64,000 bases of DNA from Mesorhizobium sp. Root554 (GTDB lineage Bacteria > Pseudomonadota > Alphaproteobacteria > Rhizobiales > Rhizobiaceae): NCBI RefSeq assembly GCF_001427025.1, contig NZ_LMGA01000001.1:1437943-1501942 (forward strand). The letters run 5' to 3'. The notes under the pieces are model-generated. The model was not told where the DNA came from and searched no databases. It was given only the letters and a program-made list of their open reading frames with translations. The position numbers and the translations under genes are program-made. Shown piece after piece: positions 55,936-64,000 of the stretch (its first letter is position 1; each line of letters starts with the position of its first letter).

Positions 55936-58425
55936 TCAGTTGGGGTCCGGCTTGCGCGGCCGCTTCGGCCGCTTTTTCTCGTATTCCTCTGTCGCCTCTG
56001 CCTTGATGCGCGTTTCTTCGGCGAAATCGGCTTCGATCTTGTCGTCGTCGGTCGGCCAGGGCGCATGTTTCTCGACCGTCGCGCGCGGTGTCGAGGGTAT
56101 CTCGATGTTTTCCTTGGCAAACGCATCGATGATGGCGAAACGGATGTCGTTCTGCACGATGCTGCCGTTCAGGATATCGGCGAGGAAGACGCGAATCTCG
56201 AATTCCAGCGCCGCGGTGCCGAAATTGACGAACTGCACGAACGGCTCTGGGTTCTTAAGCACCAGCGGATGACCCCGCGCGATCTCCAGCAGCACTTCGT
56301 GCGCACGCTTGATGTCGCTGCCATAGGCCGCGCCGACCTTGATCTCGACGCGTCCCAGCTTGTTGCGATGCGTCCAGTTCCCGACCGCCCCATTGATAAG
56401 GTTCGAGTTCGGCAGGATCACCGACTGGCGCTGGAACGTCTCGATCTCGGTTGCGCGCACGCTGATCTTCTTGACGGTGCCACTGACGTCGCCGGCGACG
56501 ATCCAGTCGCCGACCTTGAATGGCCGTTCGGCCAGAAGGATCAGGCCCGAAACGAAATTGGACACGACATTCTGCAGGCCGAAACCGATGCCGAGGGAGA
56601 GCGCGCCGGCGACCAGTGCGAGGTTCGAAAGATCGATGCCTGCGGCCGAGATGCCGACCAGCCCGGCGACGGCGACGCCGGCATAGCCGACGATCAGCCG
56701 GATGGAATTGCGCACGCCGGTATCGACACGGCCCCGCGCCATGACGGAATCGTCGAGCCAGCCCTGGAACCAGCGCGTGACGAAATAGCCGATGACGAAG
56801 ACGACGATGCCGGTCAGGATCCCGGTGATCGAGATGGTGACCGAGCCGATCGTCAGCCCGGTCGCCAGCTTGTAGCCCCAGGCCTGGATATCGCCGAACT
56901 GGAAGCCCCACATGAACAGGATGAGCGGCAGGAACACCAGCACGATCAGAAGGTTGATGCCGATGCTGACAGCCAGCCCGAACTGATCCAGCGTCGTTTC
57001 GTCCAGGTTCGACTTTTGTCCCAGCCAGGCACCGGCGGATGAGGAACCGAAACCGCCTTCCGCGCCGATGGCGCGCGCCGACAGGAAGCCGATATAGGCG
57101 GTGACCAGGATCGTGCCGGTAACCACCACCTGCAAGGAGACGAAGAGTGCCAGGCCGATATAGCCGAACAGCGCCGCACCGATGGTGAACAGCCCCAGCG
57201 CATAGGCGCAATAGCGAAGCCATCTCGGCCACGGCCGCCAGTCGCCTGTATGCGAGCGAAACGGGCGGACCGACCCCATCAGGATAAGCAGCACGCCGAC
57301 GATGATTGTCGCGATGAAGCTGCGGGCAATAGTGAGCGAAAGCGGCGATCCCATCTGGTCGTTGACGACGGCCAGGAAATTGTTGATGCCGATGACCACC
57401 GCCATCGCCGTCGCCAGATGCACCAGCCAGCGCGCCGGCGCGGATTCGACCGGTATCAGCCGCCAGTTCGGCAGGCCGGGCGAAAGCGCCGCGTTGGCCA
57501 GCCGGTTGACGCAGAAGATGATGGCGGTCACCGCCATGAAAGTGCGCAGGAAAATGCCGATATCGCCGCGCAGCACACCGTAATAATCGAAGAAGAAGAA
57601 AGTTGCGACGAAGAACACCGCAAGCGCCGCGGTCGGCAGCAGCGTCGACCAGAACGCCACGGAAAGGCGCCCCAGATAGGAAGGCTCGATCACGTTCGGA
57701 TCGGCCACGAAAAGCCGGCCGAACAGCCGCCGCCCGCCGATCATCAGTACGGCCGCGGCCGTCAGCGCCAGCAACGTCGCCACCAGCATCGCCTGGAACT
57801 TGAATTTCAGGGCAAATGAAAGCCACGACGAGACGGCGTTGAAGAAGCTGTCCGCTTCCTTGCCGGCGTCGGAGATCACCTCGCCGCTCAGCGCGTCGGT
57901 AAGCACGTAGCGCTTCGTCAGCAGATTGCGGAACAGCTCGCTTCGCAATGTGCCGATCTTTTCGATCAGCCCGTTGATTCGCAGCGACAGGCTTTCCGCA
58001 TTGGCGAGAACGACGTTGATCTGCGCCTTTTCGGATTTAAGCGCGTTCCGTTCATCGGTGACGATGTCCGCCTCTGCCGCCTCGTCCTCAGGCGGCGGAT
58101 TGCCCAGTTGCTCGAGCCGGCCGTTGATTTCCGAAAGCCGCGGACGGAAAGCAAGCGCGCTCTTGAGCGCCTTGCGCGACAAGTCTTCGAGTTGAAGACG
58201 GATCTCGACAAGCGCGCCGTCGTCCTCCGCCTTGTCCCGAATCTGCGTCTCGAAACCGTCGGTTTTCTTGGTCAGCGCCTGCAGGACGGCCTGCTGGTCC
58301 GCGACAAGCCCGGTCGGCGCCTGCTGCTGGACGCCCTGCGCCACGCCGGTGCCCGGCCCGGCAACCACCAAAGGTGCCGCTGCCAGCAGAAGAACGACAA
58401 GAATGCGAATCCATCGCAGAAACAT
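55936..58425 (-). CDS. Large mechanosensitive channel, MscS superfamily with DUF3772 N-domain
   Basis: An 829-residue inner-membrane protein. A signal peptide-like N-terminus (MFLRWIRILVVLLLAAAPLVVA) is followed by a periplasmic coiled-coil region (DUF3772 type, about 30-200), then about eleven membrane helices and the MscS pore and beta domain: VAGALSLGIGFGLQNVVSNFVSGLILLAERPFKVGDWIVAG. It would open on membrane tension to release solutes. The charged cytosolic tail ends EEYEKKRPKRPRKPDPN. ATG 58425 is chosen since it gives a normal signal; a GTG 84 bp upstream adds an unlikely leader. Transcribed away from soxB; the divergent gap is 191 bp. Confidence 0.88.
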   Translation of the reverse strand: MFLRWIRILVVLLLAAAPLVVAGPGTGVAQGVQQQAPTGLVADQQAVLQALTKKTDGFETQIRDKAEDDGALVEIRLQLEDLSRKALKSALAFRPRLSEINGRLEQLGNPPPEDEAAEADIVTDERNALKSEKAQINVVLANAESLSLRINGLIEKIGTLRSELFRNLLTKRYVLTDALSGEVISDAGKEADSFFNAVSSWLSFALKFKFQAMLVATLLALTAAAVLMIGGRRLFGRLFVADPNVIEPSYLGRLSVAFWSTLLPTAALAVFFVATFFFFDYYGVLRGDIGIFLRTFMAVTAIIFCVNRLANAALSPGLPNWRLIPVESAPARWLVHLATAMAVVIGINNFLAVVNDQMGSPLSLTIARSFIATIIVGVLLILMGSVRPFRSHTGDWRPWPRWLRYCAYALGLFTIGAALFGYIGLALFVSLQVVVTGTILVTAYIGFLSARAIGAEGGFGSSSAGAWLGQKSNLDETTLDQFGLAVSIGINLLIVLVFLPLILFMWGFQFGDIQAWGYKLATGLTIGSVTISITGILTGIVVFVIGYFVTRWFQGWLDDSVMARGRVDTGVRNSIRLIVGYAGVAVAGLVGISAAGIDLSNLALVAGALSLGIGFGLQNVVSNFVSGLILLAERPFKVGDWIVAGDVSGTVKKISVRATEIETFQRQSVILPNSNLINGAVGNWTHRNKLGRVEIKVGAAYGSDIKRAHEVLLEIARGHPLVLKNPEPFVQFVNFGTAALEFEIRVFLADILNGSIVQNDIRFAIIDAFAKENIEIPSTPRATVEKHAPWPTDDDKIEADFAEETRIKAEATEEYEKKRPKRPRKPDPN

Positions 58426-58616
58426 AAACGGGCGACTCGCGAGCAGACTGGATGCCGAAAAATTGCGCCATTGATAGAGAGGCTCGTCCGGCCGGGCAAG
58501 CCGCGTCACGCAACCGAATATGAGGTCGGCCTTTCGAAAGGCGGTGGCGCAATATTGGCTTTGACGGTGCGGCCTGCTCTATAGTCTGCTTCGGCACGCA
58601 ACGGAAAATCATCGGC

Positions 58617-59876
58617 ATGGCGGAATATTCGGCCCTCGCGCTGCTCAAGAACGCGCTGACGGGCAACAAGGACTGGAAACCGGCATGGCGCAAGCCGGAG
58701 CCCAAGGCCGCCTATGACGTCATCGTCATCGGCGGCGGCGGACACGGGCTTTCCACCGCCTACTATCTTGCCAAGGAGCATGGCGTCACCAATGTCGCGG
58801 TGCTGGAGAAGGGCTATCTCGGCTCCGGCAATGTCGGCCGCAACACCACGGCGGTGCGCTCGAACTATCTCCTGCCACCGAATACGCGCTTTTACGAGCA
58901 TTCGATGAAACTGTGGGAGAACCTGTCCCACGACCTAAACTACAATGTGATGTTCTCGCAGCGCGGCGTCCTCAACCTCGCCCATTCGCCGGCGCAGTTG
59001 GACGACTATGCCCGGCGTGGCAATTCCATGCGCCATCAGGGCGTCGATGCCGAACTGCTGTCGGTGGCTGAGATCTCCCGGCTGATCCCGGTCATGGACA
59101 CGTCGAAGGCGACCCGTTTCCCCGTCTATGGCGGGCTGATGCAGCCGCGCGCCGGCACCGCCCGGCACGATGCGGTCGCCTGGGGCTATGCGCGTGGCGC
59201 GGACAGGCGGGGCGTCGATATCGTCGAGAACTGCGAAGTGACCGGCTTCCTGCGCGATGGCGACCGTATAACCGGCGTCACGACCTCGCGCGGCGAGATA
59301 CGCGCGAAGAAGGTCGCGGTGGCGGTGGCCGGCTCCACCGGCCGCGTCATGCAGCTCGCGGGCATCGACCGGCTGCCGATCGAAAGCCATGTTCTGCAGG
59401 CCTTCGTGACGGAATCGCTGAAGCCGGTGCTGGATACCGTCGTCACCTTCGGCATGGGCCACTTCTACGTCTCCCAGTCCGACAAGGGCGGGCTGGTCTA
59501 TGGCGGCGACATCGACGGCTACAACAGCTACGCGCAGCGCGGCAACCTGCCGATCGTGCAGGAAGTCATGGCCGAGATGCTGGCGCTTTTCCCGAGCCTC
59601 GCCGGCGTGCGGCTGCTGCGCTCCTGGGGCGGCGTCTGCGACATGTCGATGGACGGTTCGCCCATCATCACAACCGGCCCCCTGCCCGGCATGTACCTGA
59701 ATTGCGGCTGGTGCTACGGCGGCTTCAAGGCGACGCCGGCCTCCGGCTTCTGCTTCGCCCACACCATCGCCCGCGACGAACCGCACGAACTCAACGCCGC
59801 CTTCACGCTCGACCGCTTCCACCGCGGCATCCTGATCGACGAAAAAGGCCAGGGGGCAACCCCGCGGTTGCATTAG
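58617..59876 (+). CDS. soxB: Sarcosine oxidase, beta subunit
   Basis: A 419-residue flavin subunit of heterotetrameric sarcosine oxidase. N-terminal VIVIGGGGHGLSTAYYLAKEHG (FAD-binding), GSGNVGRNTTAVRSNY, and a C-terminal DMSMDGSPIITTGPLPGMYLNCGWCYGGFKATPASG. It holds noncovalent FAD and covalent FMN, and contains the site where sarcosine is oxidised to glycine, forming methylene-THF in the complex. It opens the soxBDAG operon. Length and order are normal. The gene end is followed directly by a 48-bp palindromic repeat, not seen in the typical close soxB-soxD spacing. Confidence 0.95.
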   Translation: MAEYSALALLKNALTGNKDWKPAWRKPEPKAAYDVIVIGGGGHGLSTAYYLAKEHGVTNVAVLEKGYLGSGNVGRNTTAVRSNYLLPPNTRFYEHSMKLWENLSHDLNYNVMFSQRGVLNLAHSPAQLDDYARRGNSMRHQGVDAELLSVAEISRLIPVMDTSKATRFPVYGGLMQPRAGTARHDAVAWGYARGADRRGVDIVENCEVTGFLRDGDRITGVTTSRGEIRAKKVAVAVAGSTGRVMQLAGIDRLPIESHVLQAFVTESLKPVLDTVVTFGMGHFYVSQSDKGGLVYGGDIDGYNSYAQRGNLPIVQEVMAEMLALFPSLAGVRLLRSWGGVCDMSMDGSPIITTGPLPGMYLNCGWCYGGFKATPASGFCFAHTIARDEPHELNAAFTLDRFHRGILIDEKGQGATPRLH

Positions 59877-59923
59877 ACCATGACCCCGAAAAGTGGAGAC
59901 CGGTTTCGGACAAGATCATGGTC
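59876..59923. repeat. ATGACCCCGAAAAG palindromic repeat between soxB and soxD
   Basis: Arms gaccatga (59876-59883) and tcatggtc (59916-59923) enclose CCGAAAAGTGGAGACCGGTTTCGG. The same kind of repeat is common between genes in Mesorhizobium. It begins in the last base of the soxB stop codon and could form a hairpin in the sox mRNA. Confidence 0.7.
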
Positions 59924-59940
59924 AAACAAAAGATGACAAG

Positions 59941-60246
59941 ATGCTGATCACCTGCCCCTATTGCGGCGCGCGCGACGTGTCCGAATTCACCTATCAGGGC
60001 GATGGCAACCGTCAGCGTCCCGCGCCCAATTCACAGGACCTCGATGCCTGGAACGACTATGTCTACGACCGGCTGAACCCTGCCGGCGACCACAACGAAA
60101 TCTGGCAGCATTCCGGCGGCTGCCGCACCCACATCCGGGTTGTGCGCAACACGCTGACTCATGAAATTTCCGCTGTCCAGCCGGTTCGCCCCGAGACGAA
60201 ACCGAGCCCCGTCAAGCCGGCAGGCCGGCGCGGAGCCCGGCCATGA
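59941..60246 (+). CDS. soxD: Sarcosine oxidase, delta subunit
   Basis: A 101-residue zinc-binding subunit: MLITCPYCGARDVSEFTYQGD, with CPYCG at the N-terminus, and WQHSGGCRTHIRVVRNT as the typical C-terminal Cys/His half. It structures the heterotetramer. ATG 59941 is the family start. No strong ribosome-binding site precedes it, possibly because the palindromic repeat was inserted in the 64-bp gap. Ends with an overlap of ATGA into soxA. Confidence 0.93.
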   Translation: MLITCPYCGARDVSEFTYQGDGNRQRPAPNSQDLDAWNDYVYDRLNPAGDHNEIWQHSGGCRTHIRVVRNTLTHEISAVQPVRPETKPSPVKPAGRRGARP

Positions 60247-63236
60247 CTTCCCGCCGCACCGAGACCGGCGGGCGCATCGACCGCTTCCGCACCATTCGCT
60301 TCACCTTCGACGGCGCGTCCTATACCGGCCATCCCGGCGACACGCTGGCATCGGCCCTGCTGGCGAGCGGCGTTTCGCTGTTCGGACGCTCGTTCAAATA
60401 CCATCGCCCGCGCGGTGTGCTGACCGCCGGCGTCGATGAGCCGAACGCGCTCGTCACCGTGTTGCGCGGCGATGTCCGGGAGCCGAACGTTCCCGCGACC
60501 ATGGTCGAAATCCATGACGGGCTGGTCGCCGAAAGCCAGAACCGCTTTCCGTCGCTGAGCTGGGATATCGGCGCGCTCAACCAGCTTGCCGGCAAGCTGA
60601 TCTCGGCCGGCTTCTACTACAAGACCTTCATGGGTCCCGTGATCGGCCCGCTGCAAGGCACGCGATTCTGGATGTTCTGCGAGCATTTCATCCGCCGCGC
60701 CGCCGGGCTCGGCCGCGCAGGAAAGGCGCCGGACACCGCGCGCTACGAGAACATGAACGCGTTCTGCGACGTGCTCGTCGTTGGCTCCGGCCCTGCCGGG
60801 CTGATGGCGGCAAGGACTGCCGCCGAGGCCGGCAAGCGCGTCATCCTGGCCGAACTTGACCCCGTTCTGGGCGGCTCGGCCAACTGGTCCGGCGAGACGA
60901 TCGGCGAGGTGCCGGCGGCCGACTGGGCGGCCGAGGCCATTCGCGATCTGCAGGAATTCGACAGCGTCCGGCTGCTGCCGCGCACCACCGTATGGGGCTA
61001 CTACGACGGCAATTCGCTCGTCGCGCTCGAACGCGTCGGCGATCACAAGGAACGGTTCGCCACCGACGAGCCGCGCCACCGGCAGTGGACGATCCGCGCC
61101 GGCTCGGTGGTGCTCGCCACCGGCGCGCTGGAACGGCCGCTGGTGTTTCCAGGCAATGACAGGCCGGGCGTCATGCTGGCGAGCGCCGCCAAACGCTACG
61201 CCAATGAATTCGGCGTGCTGCCCGGCGACAAGGTCGCCGTCTTTACCAACAACGACACCGCCTATGGCGCGGCGCTGGCGCTGAAGAACGCCGGCGCACG
61301 CACAGTCCTCATCGTGGATGTGCGGGCGGACGTTTCCGCTGACATGCGCGCCATCGCCAACGAGCTCGAAGCGGAGCTGCTGACTGGCCATGCGGTCGTC
61401 GCCACCGAGGGCGGCAAGGCGTTGTCCGGCGTCACCGTCCAGCCTTTCCAGGCTGCGACCGGCACAGCGTCGGGCGAAGCGCGCAACATCCACGCCGACG
61501 GCCTGCTCGTTTCGGGCGGCTGGTCACCCGCGATCCATCTGGCCAGCCAGGCGGGTGCCAGACCGGAATGGGATGACGGATTGCAGGCATTCCTGCCGCC
61601 ACAACCGACGCGGAAATGGACCGGCGCCGGCGCCTTCAACGGCGCATTTTCGACCGCCGAATCGATCGCGCAGGGTGTCGCCGCCGGCATGGCCGTGTCC
61701 GGCGGCGGCGGCCAGCGCTTCGAGCCACCGGCGGTGGTAACGGTTGCGGGCGACCCGAAACCCGCGCCGGTTCTGGAAATCCGCGCCGATGGCAAGAGCT
61801 TTGTCGATTTCCAGCACGACGTGACCGCTGATGACGTGCGCCTCGCCCACCGCGAGGGCTTTGTCTCGGTCGAGCACCTCAAGCGCTACACCACGCTCGG
61901 CATGGCGACCGACCAGGGCAAGACGTCGAACGTGCCCGGCCTCGCCATCATGGCGGCGGCGCTCGGCAAATCGATCCCCGAGGTCGGCACCACCCGCTTC
62001 CGCCCGCCTTTTGCCGGCGTCTCGCTGGGCTCGCTGGCTGCCGAACGCTTCGGCGACCTCAGGCCTGAGCGGCTGACACCGATGCATGACTGGCATGTCG
62101 AACACGGCGCGACCATGTATTCGGCCGGGCTTTGGCACCGCCCGCAAATCTACGGCGACCCCGGCGAGACCATCGAGCAGGCGTATGTGCGCGAGACAAG
62201 GGCAACGCGCGGCAGCGCCGGCATCGTCGATGTCTCGACGCTGGGCAAGATCGCCGTGCAGGGTCCGGACGCGGCGGAATTCCTCGACCGCGTCTACACC
62301 AACATGTTCTCTACCCTGCCCGTCGGCAAGGCGCGCTACGGCCTGATGCTGCGCGAGGACGGCATCGCTTTCGACGACGGCACCACCTGGCGGCTCGGCG
62401 AGCGCGATTTCCTCATGACCACCACCACCGCCAACGCCGGCAAGGTGATGCAGCATCTGGAGTATTTTCTCGATGTGATCTGGCCGGACCTGAAGGTGGC
62501 CGTCACCTCGGTAACCGACCAGTGGGCGGGCGCGGCCATCGGTGGGCCGAACGCGCGAAAAATCCTGCAAAGCGTCGTCACCGGCACCCCGGTCGACGAT
62601 ACCGCCCTGCCCTTCATGGGCATCGTCCATGGCGAGATCGACGGCGTGCCGGTGATGATCTGCCGCCTGTCCTTCTCCGGCGAAATGGCCTTCGAGGTCT
62701 ATTGTGGCGCCGACTGGGGAACGCATGTCTGGGAAGCGCTGATGCAGGCCGGCAAGCCGTATGGCCTCGTGCCTTATGGACTGGAGGCGCTCGGCACGAT
62801 GCGCATCGAAAAAGGCCATGTCACCGGCGCCGAGATCGACGGCCGCACCACGGCGCGCGATCTCCATCTCGGCTGGATGCTGTCGAAGAAGAAGCCTTTC
62901 ATCGGCTCGGCGATGATGGACCGCGAAGGCCTGATCGCCAGCGACCGTCTGCAGCTTGTGGGTATCGTTGCCCTGGACAATCGCCCACTGAGCGGCGGCG
63001 CGCACATTGTCGAGGAACTGCACGAGGGGAACCCGCACGGCTCGATCGGCTACCTCACCGCCTGCTGCTATTCGCCGTCGCTCGGCAAGTACATCGCGCT
63101 GGCCCTGCTGGAAGGCGGCAAGGCGCGCCACGGCAAGCGCGCCTTCGTCTCGGATCCGCTGCGCAAACGCTTCGGCCCGGTCGAGATCGTCAGCCACCAC
63201 TTCTTCGATCCCGAAGGGACGCGCATGCATGGCTAG
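60243..63236 (+). CDS. soxA: Sarcosine oxidase, alpha subunit
   Basis: A 997-residue subunit. The N-terminal ferredoxin-like domain (GGRIDRFRTIRFTFDGASYTGHPGDTLASALLASGV) lacks the full Cys set, as usual. The central NAD-binding domain has VLVVGSGPAGLMAARTAAEAGKRV, and the C-terminal GcvT-like domain binds tetrahydrofolate (GEMAFEVYCGADWG, GLEALGTMRIEKGHV). It channels the methylene group from SoxB to THF. Overlaps soxD by ATGA and soxG by 8 bp. Confidence 0.95.
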   Translation: MTSRRTETGGRIDRFRTIRFTFDGASYTGHPGDTLASALLASGVSLFGRSFKYHRPRGVLTAGVDEPNALVTVLRGDVREPNVPATMVEIHDGLVAESQNRFPSLSWDIGALNQLAGKLISAGFYYKTFMGPVIGPLQGTRFWMFCEHFIRRAAGLGRAGKAPDTARYENMNAFCDVLVVGSGPAGLMAARTAAEAGKRVILAELDPVLGGSANWSGETIGEVPAADWAAEAIRDLQEFDSVRLLPRTTVWGYYDGNSLVALERVGDHKERFATDEPRHRQWTIRAGSVVLATGALERPLVFPGNDRPGVMLASAAKRYANEFGVLPGDKVAVFTNNDTAYGAALALKNAGARTVLIVDVRADVSADMRAIANELEAELLTGHAVVATEGGKALSGVTVQPFQAATGTASGEARNIHADGLLVSGGWSPAIHLASQAGARPEWDDGLQAFLPPQPTRKWTGAGAFNGAFSTAESIAQGVAAGMAVSGGGGQRFEPPAVVTVAGDPKPAPVLEIRADGKSFVDFQHDVTADDVRLAHREGFVSVEHLKRYTTLGMATDQGKTSNVPGLAIMAAALGKSIPEVGTTRFRPPFAGVSLGSLAAERFGDLRPERLTPMHDWHVEHGATMYSAGLWHRPQIYGDPGETIEQAYVRETRATRGSAGIVDVSTLGKIAVQGPDAAEFLDRVYTNMFSTLPVGKARYGLMLREDGIAFDDGTTWRLGERDFLMTTTTANAGKVMQHLEYFLDVIWPDLKVAVTSVTDQWAGAAIGGPNARKILQSVVTGTPVDDTALPFMGIVHGEIDGVPVMICRLSFSGEMAFEVYCGADWGTHVWEALMQAGKPYGLVPYGLEALGTMRIEKGHVTGAEIDGRTTARDLHLGWMLSKKKPFIGSAMMDREGLIASDRLQLVGIVALDNRPLSGGAHIVEELHEGNPHGSIGYLTACCYSPSLGKYIALALLEGGKARHGKRAFVSDPLRKRFGPVEIVSHHFFDPEGTRMHG

Positions 63237-63831
63237 CCGAATTGGAGTTGAACGCCTGTCGCCGCTGGAGCCGGTCTACCGATCCGGCTCGCATGGCCGT
63301 TTCGAGGATGGCGTCGAGGTTGCCCTGTCCGAAATCCGCCCCGGCTCCATTGTCCAGGTCACCGCGTGGCCGGGCGAGGAACAGAGTGCCGCCGCCGCCA
63401 TCCGCGCGGTGACCGGCCTGAATATGCCCGATGGACCGGGCGGTGGCGTGGTCGCCTCGGATCAGCATGCCTTCGGCATTGCGCCGGGAAAATTCATCGT
63501 CACGGTTGAAAGCGAGGGCCTGGTTGCCGCGCTGGTGAATGCCATTCCACCGGCGATGGGTGCGGTGACAGACCTTTCGCACGGCCGCACCATTATCCGC
63601 ATCGAGGGGCCGAAAGCGGAATGGGTACTGGCGAAGTTCTTCGCCATCGATTTCGCGCTGCCAGCCTTTCCGCTCGGCGCCGGGCGCTCGACGTCGCATC
63701 ACGACATCTTCGCCCAGATCCAGCGCACCGGCGCCGACCGGTTCGATATCTGCGTCTTCCGCTCCTTCGCGCGGTCGTTCTGGAAGGCGCTATGCCACGC
63801 CAGCGCGGAGGTAGGTTACGAGGTGCAGTAA
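63229..63831 (+). CDS. soxG: Sarcosine oxidase, gamma subunit
   Basis: A 200-residue GcvT-like subunit ([80 protein letters not shown]). The start ATG 63229 lies inside the soxA stop region (8-bp overlap), as in other sox operons. Completes soxBDAG. Downstream, heptad repeats fill the rest of the window, so no serA/glyA/purU gene can be seen. Confidence 0.93.
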   Translation: MASRIGVERLSPLEPVYRSGSHGRFEDGVEVALSEIRPGSIVQVTAWPGEEQSAAAAIRAVTGLNMPDGPGGGVVASDQHAFGIAPGKFIVTVESEGLVAALVNAIPPAMGAVTDLSHGRTIIRIEGPKAEWVLAKFFAIDFALPAFPLGAGRSTSHHDIFAQIQRTGADRFDICVFRSFARSFWKALCHASAEVGYEVQ

Positions 63832-63837
63832 AAGGAG

Positions 63838-63895
<58 letters not shown>

Positions 63896-63937
63896 AAGTT
63901 GCATCTGTCAACACAGAAGAGAGCGCAAGGACAAGGT

Positions 63938-64000
<63 letters not shown>

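Overview
The window looks like chromosomal DNA from a GC-rich alphaproteobacterium of the order Hyphomicrobiales, most likely Mesorhizobium or a close relative. This rests on the high third-position GC, rhizobial intergenic repeats (a RIME-like element, CTCAGGATGAGG palindromes, the ATGACCCCGAAAAG palindrome), a DUF1127 protein, and the gene content. No tRNA, rRNA, CRISPR array, prophage or transposase gene was seen. Genus placement is inference from memory of gene families.

Layout. 0-7.3 kb: a periplasmic L,D-transpeptidase, then an M20 peptidase followed by a complete oligopeptide ABC importer (binding protein, two permeases, one fused double ATPase). 7.3-12.7 kb: TerB-like protein, TauE/SafE transporter, cobyric acid synthase CobQ, and a valine-degradation pair (isobutyryl-CoA dehydrogenase type, 3-hydroxyisobutyrate dehydrogenase), then a candidate structured RNA. 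12.9-40.8 kb: the core of the window, a dispersed corrinoid methyl-transfer system mixed with housekeeping genes. 41-47.5 kb: LysR and GlxA/AraC-type regulators, small DUF1127-type proteins, a DUF1194 secreted VWA protein and a second large FAD/GcvT demethylase. 47.7-55.8 kb: a cell-envelope glycosylation cluster with a UbiA-HAD fusion and a DprE1-like FAD oxidase, resembling polyprenyl-phosphate-pentose synthesis. 55.9-58.4 kb: a large MscS-type channel. 58.6-63.8 kb: heterotetrameric sarcosine oxidase (soxBDAG).

How the core works together. Two trimethylamine-methyltransferase-family (MttB-like, non-pyrrolysine) proteins, one free-standing corrinoid protein, a free-standing zinc homocysteine methyltransferase, a free-standing methyl-THF:corrinoid methyltransferase, a RACo/RamA-type iron-sulfur ATPase and a MetV+MetF-type methylene-THF reductase are all present. 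Together they amount to a methionine synthase cut into separate polypeptides, with quaternary-amine demethylation feeding the same corrinoid protein. The large FAD/GcvT enzymes and sarcosine oxidase would take the remaining methyl groups of dimethylglycine and sarcosine to methylene-THF. Two almost identical palindromes, ATATAAAG-N4-CTTTATAT, lie just upstream of the homocysteine methyltransferase and the methyl-THF:corrinoid methyltransferase genes, 13 kb apart, and link them into one regulon.

The most novel observation is that every protein expected to dock with the corrinoid protein carries a short Arg/Gly-rich tail. The tails are C-terminal in three (all starting GDG and ending RG-stop) and N-terminal in the two MttB-like proteins, while the corrinoid protein has a strongly acidic N-terminus. 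This suggests a charge-based docking hub. A second theme is repeat elements that have become functional sequence: two lie in frame inside coding regions, one supplies the apparent ribosome-binding site of the RamA-like gene, and two copies of one palindrome tightly bracket a GIY-YIG nuclease gene.
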